From the NCBI GenBank assembly GCA_020692325.1, contig JAIMKR010000015.1, positions 1 through 39,096 of the forward strand: DNA of 39,096 bases, given 5' to 3'. Origin of the DNA: Desulfocurvus sp. Its GTDB lineage: Bacteria; Desulfobacterota; Desulfovibrionia; Desulfovibrionales; Desulfovibrionaceae. The position numbers and the translations under genes were made by a program. Of this stretch, positions 14,922 through 22,460 are shown piece after piece. Within the stretch, counting starts at the first letter, position 1, and the number at the start of each line of letters is the position of its first letter. A model generated the notes under the pieces. The model was not told the DNA's origin. It did no database searches and saw only the letters and a program-made list of their open reading frames with translations.

Positions 14922-16826
14922 CTACGGTCGCGAGGTTTGTTTGAGGGCATCCTCGAACTGCGTTGGCGTGAACAGGTCGCGCAGGACGAGGGGATGGTCC
15001 GGTTCGTTCTTGGGGAATATGACCAGAAGCGGAATGCTCTGGCTGCCCAGCCCGGCGAGCAGCGCCTCCGCCTCCGGGTTCGCCTCCGTCATATCGGCCT
15101 TCAGGTAGCGCAGACCATACTTGTCCCTCATGGTCCCCAGGCGGCCTGGCGTCAAGGTCGTCTGCTCCAGCGCCTTGCACGAGGGGCACCAGTCGGCGGT
15201 GAAGTCCACCACAACGTTTTGTTTGCCGAGCAGTTCGCGCAGGCGGGCGTCGGAGTAGGCGTCCAGCTTCGTCGCCGGTTCATGCGGCTGCGCCGCGACG
15301 AAAACGGCCAGCGCCAGGCAGGTGATGGCGAGAAGCTTGGGAACCACGCGGCGTGGGCAATCCCACCCGGGACCGGCCGCGCCCCACAGCCAGCAGCTCA
15401 CGGCCACGAACCACAAGGTGACGAGCGCCCCGATGAGCCGGGCGTCCGGCAGGATGCCGAGGAGGTAGACGCAGGTGGCCATGAGCAGCAGCCCGACGAA
15501 CCTCTCCAGATGTCCGGTCCAGGGGCCTGGCTTGGGCAGACGCCGGACCATGCCCGGAAACAGCGTCAAAAGCAGGTAGGGCAGGGCCATGCCCGCACCC
15601 ACGGCGAACATCACCGCGCAGATGATCCAGGGCGGCTGCAAAAGCGCCCAGCCGAGCACGCCGCCGAGGAAGGGGCCGCTGCACGGTGTGGCGAGAAGTG
15701 TGGCGAGCAGCCCGGTGAACAGCGCTTGCGACCGGGGATGCGCGGCCATCTGGTCGAACTTGAGATCCACGATGGGCAGACTGAACACGCCGAAGAGACT
15801 GAGCGCCAGGGCGAAGATGATCGCGGCCAGCCCGAGCACCACGCCCGGTCTTTGGAATATCTGCCCCCAGGCCAGCCCGGTGCCCCCCAGCACCACGCCG
15901 AGCAGGAAGAAATAGAGCAGGATGCCCAGGGCGAAGTAGAAGTTGTGCTGGCGGAACTTGGTCCGGCGCTGGGCCGCGTCGGCGACCGTGCCGCCAGCCA
16001 TGAGGGCCGAGAGCTTGATGCTGACGACCGGCAGCACGCAGGGCATGAAGTTCAGGATGAAGCCGGCCAGCAGTCCGAACAGCACGGCCTTGAACAGGCC
16101 GCGCACCTCGAGCGACGGCTGATGGTAGCGCGGGCGCAGGTCGCTCCAGACCGATCGTGTGACCTTCCCCGGATTTTCCGTCGGCGTGAGCGCCGATGCG
16201 CCCTGGAGCGTGCCGGAGGGCGCGGCCTGGGCGTTCGCTTTCGCCGGCGCGGCGGCGGTCGTGGTGGACCTGGAGGCGCCCTTGGCCGCGTCGAGGAGAT
16301 CGCGCCACCATGGGTGGGTCGAGGTCAGCGTTGGCGCTTTGCCGGGGATGGCCAGCGACAGCTCCACGTGCGCGGGCAGGCATTTGTCGTTGGCGCACAG
16401 AAGCAGATCCAGCGTGCCGGAGAGCCGGCCGGCCGCGCCGGCGGCCAGGGGCACGAACAACGCCGTGCCGGACGGGTAAAGGCGCACCTTCGCGCCAGGG
16501 TTCAGCGCATCATCGCTGAGCGCGCCGGCGGGGTAGAGAACGGGAAGATTCGCGCCGTCGCGGTCCAGGGACAGAACCGTCGGCTTGGCGAATCCGCCGG
16601 GCGCGTGGGCATAGGTATGCCAGCCAGACTCGGGGGTGATGGTCAGTACGCCCAGGCGCTGGGCCGAGAGGCCCGTCGCCTTCCGGGCGGCGGCGTCCAG
16701 GCTGAAGACGCGCCAGGTGGTGGAGAGGGGCAGGTCGCCGTGGCGCTCTCCAGCGGACGCCGCGCCGAGTATTCCCAGAAGGAGTACAAGGGCGAGCAGG
16801 GCGGTTCGCGGAATTTTTCGCAGCAT
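14922..16826 (-). CDS. dsbD: Thiol:disulfide interchange protein DsbD
   Basis: 634-residue inner-membrane protein that moves electrons from cytoplasmic thioredoxin to periplasmic thiol proteins, supporting disulfide isomerisation and cytochrome c maturation. A signal peptide (about 1-25, ending GAASA) is followed by an N-terminal periplasmic domain (to about 210), then the membrane domain with about eight helices carrying LLAGFILNFMPCVLPVVSIK and TPCSGPFLGGVLG (the two redox Cys of the membrane core). The C-terminal thioredoxin domain has DFTADWCPSCKALE (Cys547 and Cys550). The start is taken from the signal peptide; the ribosome site is weak. The N-terminal domain is poorly conserved. The alcohol dehydrogenase gene follows. 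Confidence 0.9.
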   Translation of the reverse strand: MLRKIPRTALLALVLLLGILGAASAGERHGDLPLSTTWRVFSLDAAARKATGLSAQRLGVLTITPESGWHTYAHAPGGFAKPTVLSLDRDGANLPVLYPAGALSDDALNPGAKVRLYPSGTALFVPLAAGAAGRLSGTLDLLLCANDKCLPAHVELSLAIPGKAPTLTSTHPWWRDLLDAAKGASRSTTTAAAPAKANAQAAPSGTLQGASALTPTENPGKVTRSVWSDLRPRYHQPSLEVRGLFKAVLFGLLAGFILNFMPCVLPVVSIKLSALMAGGTVADAAQRRTKFRQHNFYFALGILLYFFLLGVVLGGTGLAWGQIFQRPGVVLGLAAIIFALALSLFGVFSLPIVDLKFDQMAAHPRSQALFTGLLATLLATPCSGPFLGGVLGWALLQPPWIICAVMFAVGAGMALPYLLLTLFPGMVRRLPKPGPWTGHLERFVGLLLMATCVYLLGILPDARLIGALVTLWFVAVSCWLWGAAGPGWDCPRRVVPKLLAITCLALAVFVAAQPHEPATKLDAYSDARLRELLGKQNVVVDFTADWCPSCKALEQTTLTPGRLGTMRDKYGLRYLKADMTEANPEAEALLAGLGSQSIPLLVIFPKNEPDHPLVLRDLFTPTQFEDALKQTSRP

Positions 16827-16852
16827 TTTTACGGCTCGGTGTGATTTTCGTG

Positions 16853-16881
16853 TTGACAGGGTGGAACCTCACGCGTAAACA
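16853..16881 (+). promoter_or_regulatory. Promoter of the first tRNA-Lys
   Basis: Consensus TTGACA (16853-16858), a 17-bp spacer and TAAACA (16876-16881), about 45 bases before the tRNA. The same arrangement occurs at the second copy. Confidence 0.75.
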
Positions 16882-16926
16882 CCGTCTTCGCAACGACGAC
16901 GCGAAAGCGATGTCGAAAGCGAACGT

Positions 16927-17002
16927 GGGTCACTAGCTCAATTGGTAGAGCAGCGGACTCTTAATCCGGAGGTTGAAGGTTCGATTCCTTCGTGACCCAC
17001 CA
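16927..17002 (+). tRNA. tRNA-Lys(CTT), copy 1
   Basis: 76-nt tRNA with acceptor GGGTCAC / GTGACCC, D-loop AGCTCAATTGGTAGAGC, anticodon loop CTCTTAA (anticodon CTT, reading AAG), T-arm GGTTCGATTCC and encoded CCA. It is identical to the copy at 17261. Confidence 0.95.
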
Positions 17003-17012
17003 CGTAAGTCCA

Positions 17013-17055
17013 GGCGGTTGGCGATTGATAATGACGCCAACCGCCTTTTTCTTTT
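17013..17055 (+). terminator. Terminator of tRNA-Lys copy 1
   Basis: An 11-bp perfect stem (ggcggttggcg / cgccaaccgcc) followed by TTTTTCTTTT. Confidence 0.9.
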
Positions 17056-17186
17056 GACCGCGTCGATTCGCATTGCAGACTCCGCTTGTTCGTCCCACCG
17101 AGAGGCCACCCCCGGCCGCATCCCCTCTACCTGTTCCCCGTGTGCCTTGCAAGATCACTTTTTTTGACCGACGTGCGAATTTCGCG

Positions 17187-17215
17187 TTGACAAGGTCGGT
17201 CCCGATGCGTAAACA
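17187..17215 (+). promoter_or_regulatory. Promoter of the second tRNA-Lys
   Basis: TTGACA (17187-17192), a 17-bp spacer and TAAACA (17210-17215): the same boxes and spacing as copy 1, although the spacer sequence differs. Confidence 0.75.
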
Positions 17216-17260
17216 CCTTTTCCGTAACGACGACGCGAAAGCGATGTCGAAAGCGAACGT

Positions 17261-17336
17261 GGGTCACTAGCTCAATTGGTAGAGCAGCGGACTCTTAATC
17301 CGGAGGTTGAAGGTTCGATTCCTTCGTGACCCACCA
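17261..17336 (+). tRNA. tRNA-Lys(CTT), copy 2
   Basis: Identical in sequence to the tRNA at 16927-17002, including encoded CCA. The roughly 35 bases just upstream are also identical, so the unit arose by duplication. Confidence 0.95.
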
Positions 17337-17352
17337 AAAAGAACCACGTGAG

Positions 17353-17380
17353 GGGGAGCTTGGCTCCCCTTTTTGTTTTC
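17353..17380 (+). terminator. Terminator of tRNA-Lys copy 2
   Basis: Stem ggggagc / gctcccc with a tight loop, then TTTTTGTTTT. It differs in sequence from the terminator of copy 1, so the duplication stops at the tRNA 3' end. Confidence 0.85.
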
Positions 17381-17646
17381 GGCGTATCGAATCGATGCTG
17401 ACTGTGGCGGCCCACACCTCCACCTTTTCTGTCTCCCCCAGCCTCTCTTCCTTGTAAGCCTCCGGGCGGTGTGGCCCCGGAGCATGGCGCCTTTTTCGCC
17501 TCTAGCCTTCCGTTAGACGACTCCTTCTTCTCGGACTCGGCGGCCCCTCGCCCCCGCCCGCAAGCAGCGCCGCGTCCGTCGGCTCTTCCGTCTTTTTCCC
17601 TGCGCTCCGTCCCCACCGCTAGGGGAATCCGGTGGACTGTTTTGTC
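17381..17646. other. Intergenic stretch with no recognised gene
   Basis: About 265 bases, pyrimidine-rich on the plus strand, between the second tRNA-Lys and the DUF47 promoter. I see no supported open reading frame, RNA gene or integrase remnant. Confidence 0.6.
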
Positions 17647-17675
17647 TTGGCAGGACGCTTTGCGCCGGATATAGT
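17647..17675 (+). promoter_or_regulatory. Promoter of the DUF47-PiT operon
   Basis: TTGGCA (17647-17652), a 17-bp spacer and TATAGT (17670-17675). A perfect 10-bp inverted repeat starts at the next base. Confidence 0.65.
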
Positions 17676-17703
17676 GAGGGGCGCGAGCGCTTCCGCGCCC
17701 CTC
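17676..17703 (+). promoter_or_regulatory. Perfect inverted repeat at the transcription start of the phosphate operon
   Basis: Arms gaggggcgcg (17676-17685) and cgcgcccctc (17694-17703) with an 8-base loop. Because transcription would begin near 17681, inside the left arm, this fits a DNA operator better than a leader RNA hairpin. No T run follows. Confidence 0.45.
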
Positions 17704-17732
17704 ACGTAACCCGACCGTCACAAGGAGAGCCA

Positions 17733-18362
17733 ATGGGCTTCAGCTTCTTTCCCAAGGAGGTCCAGTTCTTCGAGCTGTTCGAGGAGCAGTTCGAGAAGCT
17801 GAACGAGGCCGTCCTCGCCCTTTCGAGCATTTTCCAGGAATTTGAAGACGTCGAGAACAAGTGCAAGTCCATCAATCTCATCGAGGAAACTGGCAATGAA
17901 GTTGCCCGGCGTATCTCCCAGCACCTTTCCACCTCCTTCATCACTCCCATCGATCGCGAGGACATCCACAGCCTCAACGTGGCCCAGGAGGATCTACTCA
18001 ACCTCATTAAGGCCATTTCCACGCGCATTGGTCTCTACGACTTCCACGTCATCAAGTTCCCGGCCAAGAAGCTGGTCAAGAATCTCGCCACCATGGTGGC
18101 CGAGGTGGGCCGGATGCTGGACCGCCTGCGCCAGCACAAGGGCGTGGAGGAGAACGCCAAGAAGGTCAAATCGCTCAAGTACGAGTGCGAGATGCTGCTG
18201 CTGGTGGCCCTCGGCGAGGTTTACGACACCAAGCTCACCAGTCTCGAGGCCGTGCTCGACATCGTGAAGTGGACGCACATCTACGATCGCATCGAGCAGG
18301 CCGTGAACCAGGCCGACAAGCTCGCGGACATCATCGAAGGCGTGGTGCTCAAAAATGCCTGA
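17733..18362 (+). CDS. DUF47 family (PhoU-like) phosphate transport regulator
   Basis: 209-residue all-helical protein of the DUF47/TIGR00153 family, distantly related to PhoU. It begins FFPKEVQFFELFEEQFEKLNEAV and contains the ISQHLSTSFITPIDREDIHSLN motif (about residues 60-82), whose acidic residues resemble the PhoU metal-binding helices. Family members are encoded next to PiT transporters and are thought to control them. A strong AAGGAG precedes the start. Its last eight bases overlap the PiT gene, which points to coupled translation. Confidence 0.9.
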   Translation: MGFSFFPKEVQFFELFEEQFEKLNEAVLALSSIFQEFEDVENKCKSINLIEETGNEVARRISQHLSTSFITPIDREDIHSLNVAQEDLLNLIKAISTRIGLYDFHVIKFPAKKLVKNLATMVAEVGRMLDRLRQHKGVEENAKKVKSLKYECEMLLLVALGEVYDTKLTSLEAVLDIVKWTHIYDRIEQAVNQADKLADIIEGVVLKNA

Positions 18363-19365
18363 TGTGCCCATGATGCTCATCGCCATTCTGGTGCTGGCGT
18401 TCTTCTTCGACTACACCAACGGCGCGCACGACAGCGCCAACGCCATCGCCACCATCGTCTCGACCAAGGTCCTTTCGCCCAAAATGGCCGTGGTCATGGC
18501 GGCCTCGCTGAACCTGGCGGGAGCGTTCATGGGCGAGCAGGTGGCCAAGACCATCGGCAGCGGCATCGTCAACGCCGACATGGTGGCCGGATGCCAGACG
18601 CTCGTTCTGGCTGCGTTGGCCGGGGCCATCTTCTGGAATCTGCTCACCTGGTGCTTCGGCCTGCCGTCCTCCTCCTCCCACGCGCTCATCGGCGGGCTCA
18701 TCGGCGCGGCCGTGACCCACAGCGGCTTTGGTTCCCTCAACTTCGTCTCCATCCTCGACAAGGTCATTCTGCCGCTGCTCATCTCGCCGATCGCCGGCTT
18801 CGCCGGTGGCTACATCATCATGGTCATCCTGACGTGGATGTTCCACAAGTCCAAGCCGCGCAAGGTGAACACGCTGTTCCACAAGCTGCAGATCGTGTCC
18901 TCGGCCTTCATGGCCACCAGCCACGGCCAGAACGACGCGCAGAAGACCATGGGCATCATCACTCTCGCCCTGTTCCTTTCCCACGAGATTCCGGCCATCC
19001 ACGTGCCTTTCTGGGTCAAGATCGGCTGCGCCTGCGCCATGGGACTGGGCACCGCCACCGGCGGCTGGAAGATAGTCAAGACCATGGGACACAAGATTTT
19101 CAAGCTGGAGCCCATTCACGGCTGTGCGGCGGAGACCGCCGCCGCGCTCGTCATCACCGGGGCCAGCCACTTTGGCGCGCCCATCAGCACCACGCATGTC
19201 ATCTCCTCCTCGGTTCTGGGTGTGGGATCCAGCAAGCGCTTCTCCGCCGTGCGCTGGGGCGTCGTCGGCAACATGGTCCTGGCCTGGATCATCACCATTC
19301 CGGCCGCGGCCCTCGTCTCCGGCGTGGTCTTCTACCTCCTGCGGCTGGCCGGCGTGAACGGATGA
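18355..19365 (+). CDS. Inorganic phosphate transporter, PiT family
   Basis: 336-residue inner-membrane low-affinity phosphate transporter. It carries both PiT signature repeats: FDYTNGAHDSANAIATIVSTKVLSP near the N-terminus (about 19-43), and SHGQNDAQKTMGI with GAPISTTHVISSSVLGVG in the C-terminal half. About nine to ten hydrophobic segments are visible and the central loop is short (FHKSKPRKVN). It is probably proton- or cation-coupled. It is translated from a start inside the end of the DUF47 gene. Confidence 0.92.
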   Translation: MPDVPMMLIAILVLAFFFDYTNGAHDSANAIATIVSTKVLSPKMAVVMAASLNLAGAFMGEQVAKTIGSGIVNADMVAGCQTLVLAALAGAIFWNLLTWCFGLPSSSSHALIGGLIGAAVTHSGFGSLNFVSILDKVILPLLISPIAGFAGGYIIMVILTWMFHKSKPRKVNTLFHKLQIVSSAFMATSHGQNDAQKTMGIITLALFLSHEIPAIHVPFWVKIGCACAMGLGTATGGWKIVKTMGHKIFKLEPIHGCAAETAAALVITGASHFGAPISTTHVISSSVLGVGSSKRFSAVRWGVVGNMVLAWIITIPAAALVSGVVFYLLRLAGVNG

Positions 19366-19484
19366 CCAGCCCGCGCGCGCCGGTCGCGGCTTGACTTGGC
19401 AGCGCCCATGCCGCAGTGTGGTTCGTATGCGTATTGTGCGGATTGATCCGCATCACGAACACCCACTACCGAACGCGCAATGAC

Positions 19485-21329
19485 ATGACGGAACCCCAGC
19501 GACTCGGCGACATCCTCGTCATCGACGACGAGCCCATGAACATTCTGGCGCTCAAAGGCGTGCTTTCCCGCGCGGGATACGCCGTCGCCAGCGCCTCCAG
19601 CGGGCCGGCCGGCCTCGCCATGGCCAAAAGGGACCGGCCGGACATGGTCCTGCTCGACGTGATGATGCCAGGGCAGTCAGGCTTCGACACCTGCCGGCAG
19701 CTCAAAAACGATGCCGGCACCGCGCACATTCCCGTCATCTTCGTCACCTGCCTGGGTGAACTCGCCGACAAGCTCGCGGGGCTCGATCTCGGCGCGGTGG
19801 ACTACATCACCAAGCCGTTCATCGCCGAGGAAGTCGTGGCCCGCGTGCGCGCGCACATGAATTTCAAGCGGCAGCAGGGGACCATCATCGACGCCCAGGC
19901 CAGACGGCTCGACCAGGTCCACGCCGCGCAGCTCGCCTTGCTCACCAGTCCCGACTCTGTGCCCGAGGCCCAGTTCGCGGTGCATTATCTGCCCGTGCTG
20001 GAGGCCGGCGGCGATTTTTACGACGTCGTCTCCTTCGGTGGCGGACGCGCCGCTTACTTCGTGGCCGATGTGAGCGGGCACGACCTGGGCGCGTCGTTCA
20101 TCACCTCGTCGCTGAAGGCTCTGTTCCGGCAGCACGCCGCCGTGGACAAGCGCGCGGACGAGATTCTCGCCGCCATGAACCGCATCCTTTGCGCCATCAC
20201 GTCCGATGAGGTTTACCTTACCGCCGTGTGCCTCATGCTGGACCGTCCGGCGGGAACCTACGCGCTCAGCTCGGCCGCGCATCCGCCCGTGCTGGCCCGG
20301 CTGCGGGGCGAAACGCGCTGCCTGTCCCTTGCCGGCTTGCCTTTGGGCATGTTCGAGGATGCTGGCTACGACGTGCTGGGTGGGAGCATCACGCAGGGCG
20401 ACCGTTTCTATCTGTACACCGACGGTTTGGCGGAGAACGCCGGCCGCTACGCGACGAGCGGCGAATTTCAGGAGCTGTTGCGGCGTTCCTGCGAGCACAA
20501 CTCCGTCATGCCACTGCCCAACGCCGTGGTGAACCTCGTGCGCGACATGGCCGGCGAGGACGCCCCCGTACGACGTGGTGCTGCTTGGGGTCGATGTATG
20601 ACGCCGGACGGGTCCCTCGCCGTTGCGCCGGAGCTGCGCCGGAGTTTTTCCGCCAGCACGGAGAACGTGGAGCGGTTCATCGCCGGGATTCACGGCTTTT
20701 TGGCCGAGCGGAACCTCAACGGTCTGGCCTTCGACATGGAACTGCTGGCGCGGGAGGCTCTGCTGAACGCCGTGCAGCACGGCAGCGGAGCGGATGCGTC
20801 GAAAATGGTCCATGCCGTGCTTTCCTTTCACGAAGGCCGCCTGACCCTCGTTGTGCGCGACGAGGGCTGCGGCTGGAATTGGCGGGACGTGTCCGAGCAG
20901 CCCCCCGCCCCGGAAAGCGAGAGTGGACGCGGACTTTTCATCATACGCAAATATGCCGATGAATTTTTCTACAACAACCCGGGCAACGAGTTGACCATCG
21001 TGAAGCGCGTGCCCGCGGAGGTGCTGCATATGAACGACGACGGCGCGATTTCCATAGTCCTTGGTCCCCGGCTCACGGCGCAGAATGTGCCCGCCCTGCG
21101 CGAGACTCTGCGCGGGCGCATAGCTCAGGGTGCGCCCGGCATCCGGCTGGACTGTTCGCAGCTGGAGAGTATCGACTCCATGGGCATCGGCCTGCTTGTG
21201 GCCACGCACAACTCGCTTTCCAAACTGGGCTGTGCGCTCAGCCTGGGTGGCGTTCGGTACGAGGTCTATCAGCTGCTCACCCTCATGCGCCTGGATAAGT
21301 ATTTCTCCATCATTCCGGCGGGGAGGTGA
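19485..21329 (+). CDS. Receiver-PP2C phosphatase fused in frame to HATPase-STAS protein (probable frameshift fusion)
   Basis: As sequenced this is one 614-residue frame with four domains. Residues 8-125 are a CheY-like receiver (Asp14/15, phospho-acceptor Asp58, Thr88, Lys110). Residues 155-361 are a SpoIIE/RsbU-type PP2C phosphatase with EAGGDFYD (173-180) and VADVSGHDLG (193-202). Residues 372-500 are an RsbW-like ATPase with EALLNAVQHG (N box), DEGCGW and GRGLFII. Residues 515-614 are a STAS domain. The PP2C end reads APVRRGAAWGRC, which is not conserved. Dropping one C from the run at 20563-20567 gives APYDVVLLGVDV and a stop at 20599-20601 that overlaps ATG 20598, which is the normal PP2C ending. 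The ancestral arrangement was therefore almost certainly two genes of about 371 and 243 residues. The start MTEPQRL has a weak ribosome site. Confidence 0.85.
   Translation: MTEPQRLGDILVIDDEPMNILALKGVLSRAGYAVASASSGPAGLAMAKRDRPDMVLLDVMMPGQSGFDTCRQLKNDAGTAHIPVIFVTCLGELADKLAGLDLGAVDYITKPFIAEEVVARVRAHMNFKRQQGTIIDAQARRLDQVHAAQLALLTSPDSVPEAQFAVHYLPVLEAGGDFYDVVSFGGGRAAYFVADVSGHDLGASFITSSLKALFRQHAAVDKRADEILAAMNRILCAITSDEVYLTAVCLMLDRPAGTYALSSAAHPPVLARLRGETRCLSLAGLPLGMFEDAGYDVLGGSITQGDRFYLYTDGLAENAGRYATSGEFQELLRRSCEHNSVMPLPNAVVNLVRDMAGEDAPVRRGAAWGRCMTPDGSLAVAPELRRSFSASTENVERFIAGIHGFLAERNLNGLAFDMELLAREALLNAVQHGSGADASKMVHAVLSFHEGRLTLVVRDEGCGWNWRDVSEQPPAPESESGRGLFIIRKYADEFFYNNPGNELTIVKRVPAEVLHMNDDGAISIVLGPRLTAQNVPALRETLRGRIAQGAPGIRLDCSQLESIDSMGIGLLVATHNSLSKLGCALSLGGVRYEVYQLLTLMRLDKYFSIIPAGR
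20563..20567 (+). other. Five-C run: site of the apparent one-base frameshift
   Basis: With five Cs the phosphatase frame runs on into the downstream ATPase gene. With four Cs it continues as PYDVVLLGVDV and stops at TGA 20599-20601. The conserved last PP2C segment (DVVLLGV, which carries a metal-binding Asp) exists only in the four-C reading. Confidence 0.8.
20598..21329 (+). CDS. RsbW-like ATPase with C-terminal STAS domain (inferred separate gene)
   Basis: 243-residue protein if translated from ATG 20598, whose first bases overlap the restored stop of the phosphatase (ATGA), with TTGGGG as a weak ribosome site. Residues 10-140 are a GHKL anti-sigma/serine-kinase domain with the N box EALLNAVQHG and the ATP-lid segment ESGRGLFIIRKYADEFFYN. 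Residues 145-243 are a STAS (anti-sigma antagonist) domain ending at the phospho-loop IDSMGIGLL. The usual phospho-acceptor pair in DS[ST]G is reduced to one Ser, since the second position is Met. A kinase and an antagonist in one chain suggests self-contained partner switching. It overlaps the fused entry deliberately, as the alternative reading. Confidence 0.6.
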   Translation: MTPDGSLAVAPELRRSFSASTENVERFIAGIHGFLAERNLNGLAFDMELLAREALLNAVQHGSGADASKMVHAVLSFHEGRLTLVVRDEGCGWNWRDVSEQPPAPESESGRGLFIIRKYADEFFYNNPGNELTIVKRVPAEVLHMNDDGAISIVLGPRLTAQNVPALRETLRGRIAQGAPGIRLDCSQLESIDSMGIGLLVATHNSLSKLGCALSLGGVRYEVYQLLTLMRLDKYFSIIPAGR

Positions 21330-21332
21330 ACC

Positions 21333-22460
21333 ATGGCCGACGAATCCAACGCCCTTGTCCAGAGCTTCATTGACGACTGTCGCGAGCACCTGGACAGCAT
21401 CGAGTCCGCCCTTATGGACATAGAGGCCGCCGGCAAGGACCAGAACCCCGAACTGGTGAACAGCGTCTTCCGGCTGGCGCATTCCATCAAGGGCGGGGCC
21501 GGAATGCTCGGCTTCGACAATATCAAGACCCTGGCGCACAAACTGGAGAATGTGCTGCACATGGTGCGCAGCGGCGAACTGTCGCCCACGCACGAGGTCA
21601 TCGAGGTGTTGCTCAAGGGGTTCGACCGTCTGACCGCGCTCGTGGACAATATTCATGAGAGCGAGCACATGCCCATCGACACCTGGGTCGAACGGCTGCT
21701 CGCCATCTCCAATCCACCGGCGGAGGAGGGCGAGCCCGCCGCCCAACCCGCTCCCGCGCAGTTCGAGGTCGGCGGAACCGGCATCTTCGAGGTCGATGCC
21801 GTGAGCCTCAAGCAGGCGAAAAGTGGCGGCCTCGACTTGTATCTGCTGGAGTTCGATCTCATCCACGACATCCATGGCAAGGGGCGGATGCCCTTCGAGG
21901 TGCTCAAAATGCTCGCCGACACCGGCCGCATCGTGGACTGCAAACTGGATTTCGCCGCCGTGGGCAACCTGGACGATTTCGGCAACCGCATTCCCTTTTA
22001 CGTGCTGTTCGCCACCATTCTCGAACCCCAACTCGTGTGCAGCATGGTCAAATTGCCCCCTGAGCGCGTCCGTCGCGTCGAGGAGGTTCCCCATGTTACC
22101 ATCGCGCCCAGCCGGAATTTCGATGAGACGTTTGGCGCACTTGCCCTGCATGTGGAAAACGGCGCGGCTCGTCTGACCTTGCCGGCGGACATGATCGACG
22201 GTCCGGCTCTCGCCGATCTGCGCAATGCGCTGCTCATGGCGCTGGACCGTTGCGAGGGCGCGACCCTGGACTGGAGCGGCGTGTCCCGCGCGGACATGTT
22301 TTTTTATCAGCTGACATTGAGTGCCTCCCGGACCTTCTCTGCCCGGGGCAAGCGCCTCGACGCTTCCGGCCCCATGCCGGATGACCTGCGCGCGGCCTGT
22401 CTGGTGCAGGGACTTGGCGCGGACGACGCGCCCGGCTGCCTGCTGTCCGTCGCCGGTTAG
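21333..22460 (+). CDS. HPt/CheA P2-like/STAS-like signalling protein without a kinase domain
   Basis: 375-residue cytosolic protein. Residues 5-120 are an HPt domain with RLAHSIKGGAGMLGF (phospho-accepting His50). After a Pro/Ala/Glu linker (about 130-145), residues 150-245 resemble the CheA P2-type response-regulator-binding fold (LYLLEFDLIHDIHGKGRMPFEVLKML), which is an inference by pattern. Residues 265-375 resemble a STAS domain (GALALHVENGAARLTLP, then DMFFYQLTLSASR), with no Ser/Thr at the usual phospho-site. There is no histidine-kinase ATPase domain, so phosphate must come from elsewhere. The ribosome site GGGAGGTGA overlaps the stop of the upstream gene, so it is co-translated with the phosphatase/ATPase genes. 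Confidence 0.8.
   Translation: MADESNALVQSFIDDCREHLDSIESALMDIEAAGKDQNPELVNSVFRLAHSIKGGAGMLGFDNIKTLAHKLENVLHMVRSGELSPTHEVIEVLLKGFDRLTALVDNIHESEHMPIDTWVERLLAISNPPAEEGEPAAQPAPAQFEVGGTGIFEVDAVSLKQAKSGGLDLYLLEFDLIHDIHGKGRMPFEVLKMLADTGRIVDCKLDFAAVGNLDDFGNRIPFYVLFATILEPQLVCSMVKLPPERVRRVEEVPHVTIAPSRNFDETFGALALHVENGAARLTLPADMIDGPALADLRNALLMALDRCEGATLDWSGVSRADMFFYQLTLSASRTFSARGKRLDASGPMPDDLRAACLVQGLGADDAPGCLLSVAG

Noticed and set aside
16927-17336. tRNA-Lys repeats as attL/attR of an integrated element
   Set aside because: Only about 260 bases lie between them, with a terminator and a promoter and no integrase or cargo; a tandem tRNA duplication explains it.
17648-17664. Possible sigma-54 promoter (TGGCAG...TTTGC) before the DUF47 gene
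   Set aside because: The GG to GC distance is 11 instead of 10 bases, while a sigma-70 pair with a 17-bp spacer overlaps the same bases.
19396-19411. Sigma-54-like element TTGGCAGCGCCCATGC upstream of the receiver-phosphatase gene
   Set aside because: The GG-N10-GC spacing is right but three consensus positions fail, and no enhancer-binding protein gene is adjacent; not strong enough to list.
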